From Saprospirales bacterium (GTDB taxonomy: Bacteria > Bacteroidota > Bacteroidia > Chitinophagales > Saprospiraceae), in assembly GCA_007695035.1 (NCBI GenBank), contig REEO01000060.1, forward strand, positions 1 to 64,000: 64,000 nt of DNA, written 5' to 3'. Shown here piece by piece: positions 35,573-45,039 of this stretch. Positions within the stretch are counted from its first letter, which is position 1, and each line of letters opens with the position of its first letter. Under the pieces are notes generated by a model. That model ran no database searches. It was not told where the DNA came from and was given only the letters and a program-made list of their open reading frames with translations. The position numbers and the translations under genes are program-made.

Positions 35573-38500
35573 ATGTTGTCATCACTGGTCCGATTTTGTT
35601 TGGACAATAAACTCATTGTAGGTCTTCTTTTACTGGGCCTGATAATATGGGGTCTCATCCATTCTCCCTTTGATACAGGGATAGATATTTTGCCCAAAGA
35701 CCCCATAGCTGTAGATGCCATTCCCAATCTGGGTGAAAATCAGCAAATAATATTTACAGAGTGGGCGGGTCGTTCACCTCAGGACATAGAGGATCAGATT
35801 ACCTATCCTCTTAGCACTGCATTGTTAGGGCTTAGCGGAGTGAGGGAGGTCCGCTCCAACTCCATGTTTGGGTTTTCGAGCATTTATGTGATTTTTGAGG
35901 AAGGGGTCGAATTTTATTGGAGTCGCGCGCGACTTTTAGAAAAACTCAACTCACTGCCAGCCGGTCTTCTACCCGCCGGAGTCCAACCAGCTCTGGGACC
36001 AGATGCCACTGCTCTTGGCCAAATTTTTTGGTACACCCTGGAGGGCAGAGATTCCAATGGCAACCCCACCGGAGGGTGGAGTTTAGAGGAGATAAGGTCC
36101 ATCCAGGATTTTCAGGTGGGATATGCCCTGGCTGCAGTGGAGGGCGTTGCTGAGGTAGCCTCAGTAGGTGGTCATGTAAAGGAATATCTCGTTGAGGCAG
36201 ACCCACAAAAGATGCGACAATACGATATATCGCTACTGGACCTGAGGAAGGCGGTTGCCGAATCCAATCTGGACATCGGCGCTCAAACCATGGAAATCAA
36301 CCAGGTGGAATATTTTATCCGCGGCCTTGGTTATGTGCAGAGCCTTGAAGATATTGAAAAGGCAGTGATCAGATCTACCGATCAGCAACCCATTGTGGTA
36401 GGGGATGTGGCGAGGGTTTCTTCAGGACCTGCTACCAGACGCGGAGCACTCGACAAATCAGGTGCTGAGGTGGCCGGAGGTGTCGTCGTTGCAGCTTATG
36501 GCAGCAACCCCATGCAGGTCATTGAAAATGTCAAGTCCAAAATCGAGGACATTGCCCCATCTCTTCCATCAAAGACACTGGCGGATGGAACAACTTCCCA
36601 ACTCGAAATCGTCCCCTTCTACGACCGATCTGAATTGATCCGGGAGACCATCGGCACCCTGGAAGAAGCCCTGCTTTTGCAGATCATCATCACTACCATA
36701 GTGATTCTACTGCTCTTACTCAGCCTCAAAGCATCCATACTTGTGGCCGGTGTATTGCCGGTCTCGGTTTTGTTTTGCTTTATCGCAATGAAAGCCATGG
36801 GAATTGAAGCCAATATCGTCGCCTTAACCGGTATTGCCATTGCCATTGGCACCATGGTAGATATGAGTATTGTACTTGTGGAAAGTATTGTGCATAAACT
36901 CGAAAGGGCGGGTGAAGACAGTCGATTGTTTAATCTGGTGTATGATGGCACCCGCGAGGTAGGTAGTGCCGTTCTCACCGCTGTAGCAACCACAGTGATC
37001 AGTTTTTTACCGGTTTTTACCATGGTGGGTGCTGAGGGGAAGATGTTTACCCCACTTGCCTACACCAAGACTTTTGCCTTGATCGCTGCCATAACGCTTA
37101 CTCTTTTTGTCGTCCCACCTGCTGCCCAGAGACTATACAGTAAGGGGAAAAACGGCCCCTGGTTGACCCATGCTGCCCATATAGCATTAATAATTCTGGG
37201 GGTGTATGGGCTGATCAACGGATTTTTGTATTGGCCTGCACTCGTACTTCTAATTGGAGCAGTCGGTATTGGGTCGGCCATCCTGATTAAGTATTTTCCT
37301 TCCTGGAAGCAACTCATTTTGCGGACCACAGTACTGCTGTATGCGGTTTGGATTACCTTTATTTTGACTCAAATTTGGATGCCGCTCGGGGTAGAACAAG
37401 GCCTAATCCCCAATTTTATTTTTGCTGCTGTCCTTATCTGTATTTTTTATGGTTTTTCTTCTGTGGTGATTTATTACTACGAACACATTCTCAGGTTTTT
37501 ACTAAAGGTTCCATGGCTGTTTTTCGCGTTGATTATTGGTATGTTTTACGGAGGATTCCAAGTTTACAAATCAACCCAGACCCAATTTCTACCCGACCTG
37601 GACGAGGGCTCTTTTCTATTGATGCCCACCTCCATGCCACATTCCGGTATGGAAGAAAATATGCGAAACCTCAGATTGCTCGATATGGCCGTGAGTGCAA
37701 TCCCCGAGGTGGAAATGGTGGTGGGAAAACTCGGGCGGGTCGAAAGCCCTCTTGACCCCGCTCCAATATCTATGTATGAAAATGTAATCATCTACAAACC
37801 GGAGTTCAAACTGGATGAAAGGGGGCGCCGTTTGCGTTTTGCTGTGGATGGTTCCGGAGAATTTAAAAGAGATAGCGATGACGAACTCATTCCGGACCGA
37901 AGGGGTAAATACTACCGCAATTGGCGCGACGAAATCCGAAGCCCGGACGATATTTGGAGTGAAATATCCAGGGTGACCAATATCCCGGGAATAACAGCGG
38001 CACCAAAACTGCAGCCCATCGAAACCAGGCTTGTCATGTTACAAACTGGTATGCGCGCTCCAATGGGAATAAAAGTGAGGGGGCCGGATCTTGAAACTAT
38101 TGAAGAAGCCAGTCAGGCTTTAGAGGAGGTGCTTAGGAATGTAGAAGGGGTCAATGCCCCGGCCGTTTTTGCTGAAAGAGTGGTCGGCAAACCCTATTTA
38201 CACATCAATATTGACAGAGATGAAATCGCCCGCCACGGCCTCAGCATTCAAACTGTTCAGGCGTACATTCAAACGGCTATTGGCGGAGCGGTGACAGGAA
38301 CCACAGTGGAGGGTCGTGAGCGATACAATATTCGGGTCCGGTATCCCAGGGAATTAAGGTCCCATCCGGTTGCTATTGAAGAGGTGTTGGTCCGTACCCC
38401 GGGAGGTGCTCATATTCCCCTTAAAGAAATTGCCTCCCTTGAATACGTACAAGGACCCCAATCGATCAAAAGTGAAAATGGCTTCCTGGTCTCTTATGTG

Positions 38501-39226
38501 CTTTTTGACCGGGAGAGTGGTTACGGTGAGTTTGACGTTGTGGATAGGGCCAAAAGGACGATAAGTGAAATGCGCAGCCACGGTGAACTGACGCTGCCGG
38601 ATGGCATTTACATTGAATTTGCCGGAAATTACCAACAACAGATCAGGGCCAATGAGAGACTGGCAATTGCAGTGCCTCTCGCCCTTGGATTGATCTTTAT
38701 CATTCTGTATCTCCAATTTCGGTCCACGCCTATTACACTTATGGTTTTTTCTGGGGTCGCGGTGGCCTTTGCAGGTGGCTTCCTGATGATTGGGCTCTAC
38801 AATATGGAGGGCTTCCTCGATTTTTCCGTTTGGGGGTCCAATATGCGGGACGTTTTCAATATTCAGACCGTGTATCTAAGCGTGGCCGTTTGGGTTGGAT
38901 TTTTGGCCCTTTTCGGCATTGCCACGGATGATGGGGTGTTGATGGCCACATTCCTCAGAGACAGTTTTCGCCAGAATACACCCCAAACTCTTGAAGAGTT
39001 GAAGGAGGCTGTGGTCAAGGGAGGCCTTAGGAGGGTTCGCCCTGCAATGATGACCACGGCTACCACACTTTTGGCCCTTTTACCGGTTCTGAGTTCTACC
39101 GGGAAAGGAGCTGATGTAATGATCCCAATGGCAATCCCCACTTTTGGAGGAATGATGTTGCAGATTGTCACCATGTTTACTGTACCATTGCTTTTTTACA
39201 TCTGGAAATCTTACAAAATGAAATAA
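35573..39226 (+). CDS. cusA: CusA-type heavy-metal RND efflux pump, long form
   Basis: This is a 1217-residue inner-membrane RND transporter. Proton-driven efflux of Cu(I)/Ag(I) is indicated by GIAIAIGTMVDMSIVLVES in TM4, with Asp430 aligned with the essential Asp of E. coli CusA. The N-terminal FTEWAGRSPQDIEDQITYPL motif is standard for the heavy-metal subfamily. It is about 170 residues longer than E. coli CusA. Most of the excess is an insertion at about 519-645 that adds four hydrophobic helices between TM6 and TM7. A second insertion lies before the last helices (near 1085). The long form is known in Bacteroidota. Its last base is the first base of the tolC gene. Confidence 0.93.
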   Translation: MLSSLVRFCLDNKLIVGLLLLGLIIWGLIHSPFDTGIDILPKDPIAVDAIPNLGENQQIIFTEWAGRSPQDIEDQITYPLSTALLGLSGVREVRSNSMFGFSSIYVIFEEGVEFYWSRARLLEKLNSLPAGLLPAGVQPALGPDATALGQIFWYTLEGRDSNGNPTGGWSLEEIRSIQDFQVGYALAAVEGVAEVASVGGHVKEYLVEADPQKMRQYDISLLDLRKAVAESNLDIGAQTMEINQVEYFIRGLGYVQSLEDIEKAVIRSTDQQPIVVGDVARVSSGPATRRGALDKSGAEVAGGVVVAAYGSNPMQVIENVKSKIEDIAPSLPSKTLADGTTSQLEIVPFYDRSELIRETIGTLEEALLLQIIITTIVILLLLLSLKASILVAGVLPVSVLFCFIAMKAMGIEANIVALTGIAIAIGTMVDMSIVLVESIVHKLERAGEDSRLFNLVYDGTREVGSAVLTAVATTVISFLPVFTMVGAEGKMFTPLAYTKTFALIAAITLTLFVVPPAAQRLYSKGKNGPWLTHAAHIALIILGVYGLINGFLYWPALVLLIGAVGIGSAILIKYFPSWKQLILRTTVLLYAVWITFILTQIWMPLGVEQGLIPNFIFAAVLICIFYGFSSVVIYYYEHILRFLLKVPWLFFALIIGMFYGGFQVYKSTQTQFLPDLDEGSFLLMPTSMPHSGMEENMRNLRLLDMAVSAIPEVEMVVGKLGRVESPLDPAPISMYENVIIYKPEFKLDERGRRLRFAVDGSGEFKRDSDDELIPDRRGKYYRNWRDEIRSPDDIWSEISRVTNIPGITAAPKLQPIETRLVMLQTGMRAPMGIKVRGPDLETIEEASQALEEVLRNVEGVNAPAVFAERVVGKPYLHINIDRDEIARHGLSIQTVQAYIQTAIGGAVTGTTVEGRERYNIRVRYPRELRSHPVAIEEVLVRTPGGAHIPLKEIASLEYVQGPQSIKSENGFLVSYVLFDRESGYGEFDVVDRAKRTISEMRSHGELTLPDGIYIEFAGNYQQQIRANERLAIAVPLALGLIFIILYLQFRSTPITLMVFSGVAVAFAGGFLMIGLYNMEGFLDFSVWGSNMRDVFNIQTVYLSVAVWVGFLALFGIATDDGVLMATFLRDSFRQNTPQTLEELKEAVVKGGLRRVRPAMMTTATTLLALLPVLSSTGKGADVMIPMAIPTFGGMMLQIVTMFTVPLLFYIWKSYKMK

Positions 39227-40455
39227 TGATGCGAACAGCCATTTTAATATTAGGAATGTGTTATTTGCTCCCTGGAACCATCCATGCTCAAACCCTGGAT
39301 TCTATGGTGCAAAAAGCCCTGGAATCGCACCTCAGTCTGGATGCATTGGCCGAATCCCGGCTGGCAACTGAATCAACGGAAAAACTTCAGGATGTTTGGA
39401 CACCTCCTGTCTTTAGCGCAGGCGTGGGATTGAGGCCGGTGGAAACGCGGGTAGGACCGCAGCGTTTGAGATTGGGTGTGCAGCAGCGCATCCCATACAG
39501 CGGGGCTCAACAAGCGCGCAGGGAGGTCGTTCAGGCCAGACGCTATGGAATCGATATGGAGGAGGAGCAGACCAAAATCGAACTCCGATACCAGGTGCAA
39601 AAAAATTATTACGCCCTCCATGTAATCCGCGAGAAAGAAGTGTTGGTAAATCGCATGTTGGAATCTCTTAATGAACAGAAAAATGATCGCATAAGACAGA
39701 TGGAGGTGGGCGAGGGAAAATACTCACAAGTTCTTTTGATTAGGCGTATAATGAGACGATATGAAGAGGAGATCAATCAACTGGGGTATCAACACCAAAC
39801 TGCTCTCCGCCAACTCAGTTATTGGGTGGGTGTGGATAGTTTACCCAATTTTAAGTTGGAAACTGAATTCCCAACAATTATTTCGTCGGAAGATTTGCCA
39901 GTGGAGCTGCTTTCTGAACACCATCCGTACTTGCAGTCCTATGATGCATTGTCCAGAGAATATACTGCCGAAAAGGAGGTGGCCCGGATGGACAATTACC
40001 CGCAATTTACCATCGGACTTGATTACATTATCAACAGTCAGAGAAGGGATGTGGAATTGCCCGATAACGGAAAAAATGCACTCATGCCCATGATCGGTGT
40101 CCAAATGCCGTTTCTCACCCCGCGTTACAGTTTAAAGAGGCAGGAATTAGAGCGAAATATTAGGGCCACGGAATTGAACAGAGAGGATGAATTTAACCGC
40201 CTGAACTCTGTTGTTCGCTCAGTTTTGGATGAGCTTTTGCAAAATATTTCCAGGTATAGGAACATCCAGCAGCAGATTGCCGACACTGAGGACATTTTGC
40301 AAATGATCGAACTCGAAATTGAGTCCAACACAGCTACTTTTTACGATTACTGGCAATTGCAGGAAGAAATCATCAATTACAAATGGGCGAAATTGGATGT
40401 GGCCCATAGAGCACAGGAAGCCTGGTATTTTATTCAAAAATTTAAAAACCCGTAA
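39226..40455 (+). CDS. TolC-family outer-membrane factor of the copper/silver pump
   Basis: This 409-residue outer-membrane efflux protein has a signal peptide (about 1-21, ending IHAQ) and two TolC-type repeats. Each is rich in long amphipathic helices and ends in a membrane beta-strand segment. Its ATG overlaps the cusA stop by one base (TAATG), so translation is coupled. cusB starts 2 nt after it. It should form the outer-membrane channel of the CusABC complex. The order CusA-TolC-CusB differs from the E. coli cusCFBA order. Confidence 0.9.
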   Translation: MMRTAILILGMCYLLPGTIHAQTLDSMVQKALESHLSLDALAESRLATESTEKLQDVWTPPVFSAGVGLRPVETRVGPQRLRLGVQQRIPYSGAQQARREVVQARRYGIDMEEEQTKIELRYQVQKNYYALHVIREKEVLVNRMLESLNEQKNDRIRQMEVGEGKYSQVLLIRRIMRRYEEEINQLGYQHQTALRQLSYWVGVDSLPNFKLETEFPTIISSEDLPVELLSEHHPYLQSYDALSREYTAEKEVARMDNYPQFTIGLDYIINSQRRDVELPDNGKNALMPMIGVQMPFLTPRYSLKRQELERNIRATELNREDEFNRLNSVVRSVLDELLQNISRYRNIQQQIADTEDILQMIELEIESNTATFYDYWQLQEEIINYKWAKLDVAHRAQEAWYFIQKFKNP

Positions 40456-40457
40456 TC

Positions 40458-42176
40458 ATGAAAAAACGTGAAATAATAATCGCATTAATCGCTCTGGCTT
40501 TGGGAGCTGGTTTGGTGTATTTTATGATGCCCTCCCCCGACCATGAGCACCCCACAGAAACTGCCCCTAAAAACGGTTCTGAAGAATCGACCATTTACAC
40601 TTGCTCTATGCACCCCCAGGTGGAACGAGATGAACCGGGAATCTGTCCGATTTGTGAAATGGACCTGGTCCCAAAATCTGCCGTGGAATCTGATGATCCC
40701 CACCTGCTTCAGATGACGGAGAATGCAGTGCGCCTCTCGCAACTTGAAACAAGCGAAGCCTTGCCGGTGGGTGTCGACGGAGGTGAAACAATCTCCTTCA
40801 GTGGAAAAATGAGAGAAGACCGGGACCGCTCCGCCCGCCTAATCACCTACGTACCGGGGGAAATAATTAATCTCAATGTCAAGTACGAAGGTCAAAGGGT
40901 TCGCAAGGGGCAGCACATGGCTGATATCTTTTCCCCCGAATTGCGCTTGCAGCAGGAGGAATTGATCCAAGCCCACAAGCGACGCGATGAATCACCCGGA
41001 TTGTACCGCGCTACCAGGCGAAAGTTGGATAATTGGAGGATGGATTCCAGCCTGGTGGAAAAGATCATTGAAACCGGGCATGCACTGGACATCCTTCCCG
41101 TTTACGCAACCGCTTCCGGTACTGTGCGCACTCTGAATGTATCTGAGGGTGATATGGTAAGCAGAGGTGCTTCGCTGGGTCGGGTCGCTGACTTGAGTTC
41201 ACTTTGGGCCGAATTTGAGGTGCCAGAGACAGACCTGGACCAGGTTAGAATTGGCAGTGAACTGACATTTACGACCCTTTCTGTTCCCGGCCACCAGTTT
41301 TCAGCCACCGTTTACTATATTGACCCACAGGTTGACCCGGTAAAGCGAACCGTAATCGCTCGTGCAAGGGTTTCCGCTGAACAACGACTCAAGCCGGAGA
41401 TGCTCATCCGAGCCTATCTTTATTCCGATCAGTCCGAAGAGGAGGCCCTGGTACAAATCCCTGCTTCAGCAGTGCTCTGGACCGGTCCGCGTTCGGTAGT
41501 TTGGGTGAAAGTGCCCGACAGGGACATCCCCTCCTTTGAATACAGGGAAGTGGTCCTGCAGAGATTATCGACCAGGCGCGCCATTATCAAGGAAGGACTC
41601 GAGGTCGGTGAGCAGGTGGTGAGCCAGGGAGCTTTTGTAATAGATGCAGCTGCTCAACTGAACAATCAACGCAGCATGATGAACAGACTGGTGGGGGAAG
41701 ATGGGGTGCATGTGCATCGAGAAAGCATTAATCCACACCACAATGAAGCTGCAGTTGCCTTTATACAAGAATACCTGCGGGTAAAAGCTGCACTGGTGGA
41801 ATCCCATGCTGAAGATGCGAGGTACATGACCAGGGCTTTGGGAGAAAAGCTGGAAAATATTCCCGGCACCATTGATGATTCTTCAATCAGAGACAATTGG
41901 ATGAGATGGCACGAGCGTGCTGTAGAAGCGATCCAAACACTGGCAGAAAGTGACGATATCTCCATTCAGCGGGAGGCTTTTGAAAATATTTCACGGGCAC
42001 TCATATACTGGCTCAGGCATTTTGAAATAGATACTGACGCTCTCTACCTTCAGCATTGCCCCATGGCATTTGATAATGAGGGAGCTGACTGGATCAGTAC
42101 AGAAGAAGAAATCCTCAATCCCTACTTTGGAGATCAAATGCTGCACTGTGGACTGGTTGAAGAAGTTTTTCAGTAA
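40458..42176 (+). CDS. cusB: CusB-type periplasmic adaptor with heavy-metal-binding and DUF3347 domains
   Basis: This is a 572-residue periplasmic adaptor of the CusABC pump. After an N-terminal signal anchor (about 5-24) comes a heavy-metal-binding domain with YTCSMHP (Cys49, Met51, His52) and CPICEMDL (Cys63, Cys66, Met68). The barrel-sandwich, hairpin and beta-barrel adaptor region spans about 75-415. The C-terminal 140 residues form a DUF3347 domain (about 430-570), also linked to copper proteins. It would hand metal to the pump and bridge it to TolC. Translation follows tolC by 2 nt. Confidence 0.92.
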   Translation: MKKREIIIALIALALGAGLVYFMMPSPDHEHPTETAPKNGSEESTIYTCSMHPQVERDEPGICPICEMDLVPKSAVESDDPHLLQMTENAVRLSQLETSEALPVGVDGGETISFSGKMREDRDRSARLITYVPGEIINLNVKYEGQRVRKGQHMADIFSPELRLQQEELIQAHKRRDESPGLYRATRRKLDNWRMDSSLVEKIIETGHALDILPVYATASGTVRTLNVSEGDMVSRGASLGRVADLSSLWAEFEVPETDLDQVRIGSELTFTTLSVPGHQFSATVYYIDPQVDPVKRTVIARARVSAEQRLKPEMLIRAYLYSDQSEEEALVQIPASAVLWTGPRSVVWVKVPDRDIPSFEYREVVLQRLSTRRAIIKEGLEVGEQVVSQGAFVIDAAAQLNNQRSMMNRLVGEDGVHVHRESINPHHNEAAVAFIQEYLRVKAALVESHAEDARYMTRALGEKLENIPGTIDDSSIRDNWMRWHERAVEAIQTLAESDDISIQREAFENISRALIYWLRHFEIDTDALYLQHCPMAFDNEGADWISTEEEILNPYFGDQMLHCGLVEEVFQ

Positions 42177-42191
42177 TTTTGCGAAAAAAGT

Positions 42192-42836
42192 ATGAAGGGA
42201 TTGCCCACCCCTTTTCCGGTTATGGGAGAGGAAATACCTGCAGAAAAATTGGTGCCCGTTGACTTGTCAACCGACAGGACCGGCCCTGTGGTCGAAGACC
42301 CTTATTACGGTTTGAAATACTGGGTGGACCTGACCTCGCAAGATGGCAAGTACTGCTGCTATGGCGGTTATCTGGAGAAAAGGGGTATTTACACTGCAGG
42401 GCAGTATGTAAAAAAACCCGGTTCAGCTCGAAATATCCACATAGGTGTCGATGTCTGGTGGCATCCCGGAACCCCGGTATTTGCACCCTACACCGGGAAG
42501 GTTCACAGTTTCGCCTACAATGACAAGCCCCTTGATTACGGTGGCACCATTGTTTTGGAACACCGGGTGAACGATCTGTTGTTCTACACCCTGTACGGTC
42601 ATTTGAGTAAGGAATCTCTAAGTGGATTAAAAGCCGGGGTGATAATTAATCGCGGTCAGCAATTTTGCCGACTGGGAGCCAGGGAGGAAAATGGAGGATG
42701 GTATCCGCACCTGCATCTGCAAATGATAAAAAGTATGATGAATTTCAGCGGGGATTATCCTGGAGTGGTAGCTGCTAAAAACCGCAGAATTATTGAAAAT
42801 TGTCCCAACCCGGAGTTTATGGTGAAAGCTCCATGA
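42192..42836 (+). CDS. M23-family metallopeptidase-like protein without signal peptide
   Basis: The 214-residue protein contains a LytM/M23 domain with HIGVD (His83, Asp87), YGHLS near 133 and HLHLQ near 180. These supply the zinc ligands and catalytic His of Gly-Gly endopeptidases. No signal peptide is visible: the N terminus is MKGLPTPFPV, so it would stay in the cytoplasm unless a start is missed. It begins 15 nt after cusB and is probably the last gene of the operon. The substrate is unknown, and its link to metal efflux is unexplained. Confidence 0.82.
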   Translation: MKGLPTPFPVMGEEIPAEKLVPVDLSTDRTGPVVEDPYYGLKYWVDLTSQDGKYCCYGGYLEKRGIYTAGQYVKKPGSARNIHIGVDVWWHPGTPVFAPYTGKVHSFAYNDKPLDYGGTIVLEHRVNDLLFYTLYGHLSKESLSGLKAGVIINRGQQFCRLGAREENGGWYPHLHLQMIKSMMNFSGDYPGVVAAKNRRIIENCPNPEFMVKAP

Positions 42837-42846
42837 TATTTTATTT

Positions 42847-43017
42847 ATGAAAAAACACTACCTGGGGTTTCGGATTGGTACGGTCTTTGTTTTAAAATCG
42901 GTGATTGATGATTCAGTCAACAGTTTTTTTACAAAAAGACTTAATCCCATGATATTTTTATTCTTCCTACTGACTGTAATCCTGTTGTTGGGAAGTGAAT
43001 TGCAACAGGAGGCCTAG
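42847..43017 (+). CDS. Possible small membrane protein of 56 residues
   Basis: An ATG frame starts 10 nt after the M23 gene and encodes 56 residues. The C-terminal half is a single hydrophobic helix (PMIFLFFLLTVILLLG) followed by a short polar tail. It could be a small membrane protein of the copper/silver operon. There is no family match or codon evidence, so it may be chance. Confidence 0.25.
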   Translation: MKKHYLGFRIGTVFVLKSVIDDSVNSFFTKRLNPMIFLFFLLTVILLLGSELQQEA

Positions 43018-43170
43018 GGGTAAAGGAGTCACAGCAATTAACCAAACCGATTGTTCAATCAACCGCCCCGGGTCTCCTTTTGCATAAGGAGAACGCAACT
43101 TTCCCATCAGGATAAAACCAATATCGCTTACTAAACAGGGTAAGATAGGGTAATTTCGAGTGCTTGCCCA
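43018..43170. other. Intergenic region, no gene seen
   Basis: About 150 bp between the possible small ORF and the convergent lipoprotein gene. No motif seen. Confidence 0.3.
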
Positions 43171-43656
43171 TCAAGGTATCACAGCCTCAAACATATTCAT
43201 GGCCTGCTCCTTATCGAAAATCCTACCCATGGCATTTTGGATGATGTATTCATAATCTCCCTGTAGTTTCACCCTGCGGAATCCAAAGTTAGACCTTTCC
43301 GGCCCAAACTTAAATTCATAGACAAAGCCATCTTCTTGCTCGTGAACTATTTCATGAAAGGCAGAATTGTTTTCAATTGAAGTGCGAAGTTCAGCTACAA
43401 TATTTGCCACGCTACCACCCGAGCGTTCAGCGACAAATACCTGCACACCGTAATCATCTCCACCATCTATGGTAAAGTCTTGCTGAAGTCCGAGTTCTGA
43501 CTTTTTCACGGTTACGTCATCCGGCACCAGCATTTTAATAGGCAAGCCATACTGCATCAAATCCTTTTCTGACCATCCATCGGCAGGGTCTGAAGCGCAG
43601 GAGAAGAATATCAGGGCGGAGAGCACCATCCAAAAAAAGATACTTAATGACTTCAT
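43171..43656 (-). CDS. Lipoprotein of unknown function
   Basis: The 161-residue protein has a signal peptide and lipobox-like end at Cys20 (FFSC). The mature part is a mixed alpha/beta domain with no motif I recognise. A C-terminal segment, YIIQNAMGRIFDKEQAMNMF, looks helical. It is probably periplasmic or on the outer membrane. It lies about 100 bp after the thioredoxin gene on the same strand. Confidence 0.68.
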   Translation of the reverse strand: MKSLSIFFWMVLSALIFFSCASDPADGWSEKDLMQYGLPIKMLVPDDVTVKKSELGLQQDFTIDGGDDYGVQVFVAERSGGSVANIVAELRTSIENNSAFHEIVHEQEDGFVYEFKFGPERSNFGFRRVKLQGDYEYIIQNAMGRIFDKEQAMNMFEAVIP

Positions 43657-43758
43657 GGTTGTAGAATTATGTTAAGTGGATTCATTTCCACCTCGTACAA
43701 AGATACATTTCTCACTAGACCTGAATATTCCAGATTATAAAAAAACAGGTAGCTTTAT

Positions 43759-44382
43759 TTACTCCTGTACCTTAATGGTGCAACCAATGGCTCTGGTTTC
43801 AGCCGGATTCGGTCTTTCTCCTCGCTCTATAGCTGAAATGGCATTTTCAAGATACTTCTCTTCAACCTGGTCCGCATCACGGTGGTTATCATCAATGGCA
43901 CCAATGTAGTGGACAACACGGTCGCTGTCAAGCAAAAAGACATGGGGGGTGCGCGTAGCTCCGTATTTTGGAAAAATTCTCTGGCCATCGTCAAATACAT
44001 ATGGAAATTTAAATCGTTTCTCCCGGGCGCGTTCCTGCATGTTTTCAAAACTGTCTTCCGGTACCACAACAGGATCGTTGGGATTGATGGCTATTAAATG
44101 CCAGCCCCTGGGAGCGTATTTTTCGTGCAACTCGTTATACCGATCCTCATACGCCACTACGAATGGGCAGTGATTGCAGGAAAAAATAATGATAAACCCA
44201 TTGGCATCTTCGTAATCGCTCATGGATACGTAATTCCCGTCCACATTTTTCAGGGAAAAGTCCGGCGCTACATCTCCAATCGATAAACCATCCCCGCCAG
44301 TGGATTCAATAGCCGGATCGGCAAATGAAAAGAACATGAGCGCCGCTGAGAGCAGACTGAGTTGTAATAAATTCTTGATCAT
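43759..44382 (-). CDS. Secreted thioredoxin-fold protein (redoxin type)
   Basis: This is a 207-residue periplasmic redoxin. A signal peptide (about 1-21) is followed by an AhpC/TSA-like thioredoxin fold. The active site is CNHC (Cys69, Cys72) in FSCNHCPFVVAYEDRY. The family usually reduces or senses peroxides or disulfides, but the substrate is unknown. It sits 19 nt after the TlpA-type gene on the same strand and is likely in one operon with it. Confidence 0.86.
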   Translation of the reverse strand: MIKNLLQLSLLSAALMFFSFADPAIESTGGDGLSIGDVAPDFSLKNVDGNYVSMSDYEDANGFIIIFSCNHCPFVVAYEDRYNELHEKYAPRGWHLIAINPNDPVVVPEDSFENMQERAREKRFKFPYVFDDGQRIFPKYGATRTPHVFLLDSDRVVHYIGAIDDNHRDADQVEEKYLENAISAIERGERPNPAETRAIGCTIKVQE

Positions 44383-44401
44383 AGTTTATTTGATTTAATT
44401 T

Positions 44402-44920
44402 TTAGTTGAAAAGTAAAGGGTCCACCACTTCTTTGAGTTCACCGGTGTTGTGAAATTCTCGTTCGTAAAACTTGCGGACTTCCCCGTTGCAAACAATGGT
44501 TGCCGGTATGGAACCCGACCAGTCCTCGCTCACTTTGGGAATCCAGTAATTTTGGCGGGTGTCGTCCAGCAAATAGACTTCCACTTCGATATTATTTTCT
44601 TCTATAAAGGGCAGCAGTCTGGATTCCAGGTGTTGTGGGAAGTCAAGACTGACTATGATAAATCGCAGACCCTCTTCTCTATACTCTTCGTAGAGTTCGA
44701 GGAAGTAGGGCATTTCTTTTACGCAGGGTTGGCACCAGGTCGCGAAAAAGTTGACCACCATGGTCTCCTCTCCTGCGCGCTCAGGACAGAGCATTGGTTC
44801 GAGTTCATCGAAATTGAGCACGTCGACCTTTGATACTCTATCTGCTTTTTGTGCAAAATCCCCGGCATCGCTGAAATTAGCGCCAAGGAGAAGTCCCAAT
44901 GCTACCAAAATAATTTTCAT
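44402..44920 (-). CDS. TlpA-family disulfide reductase
   Basis: This 172-residue periplasmic thioredoxin-fold protein has a signal peptide (about 1-20) and the active site CQPC (Cys63, Cys66) in FFATWCQPCVKEMPYF. TlpA/ResA-type proteins reduce disulfides in cytochromes and other envelope proteins. It is the first gene of a pair with the redoxin. The pair is independent of the nearby copper operon by strand, though both concern thiol and metal handling. Confidence 0.88.
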   Translation of the reverse strand: MKIILVALGLLLGANFSDAGDFAQKADRVSKVDVLNFDELEPMLCPERAGEETMVVNFFATWCQPCVKEMPYFLELYEEYREEGLRFIIVSLDFPQHLESRLLPFIEENNIEVEVYLLDDTRQNYWIPKVSEDWSGSIPATIVCNGEVRKFYEREFHNTGELKEVVDPLLFN

Positions 44921-45039
44921 ACTAACTGATTGCCAAACTTACGTTCGCTATTCGCTCAAACACAAGTACTAACGCAAAAAACTTCACTTTGGTTAAGATA
45001 CTCCGGGATATATATTTATTAGTCAAAAAATGCAGCCTC

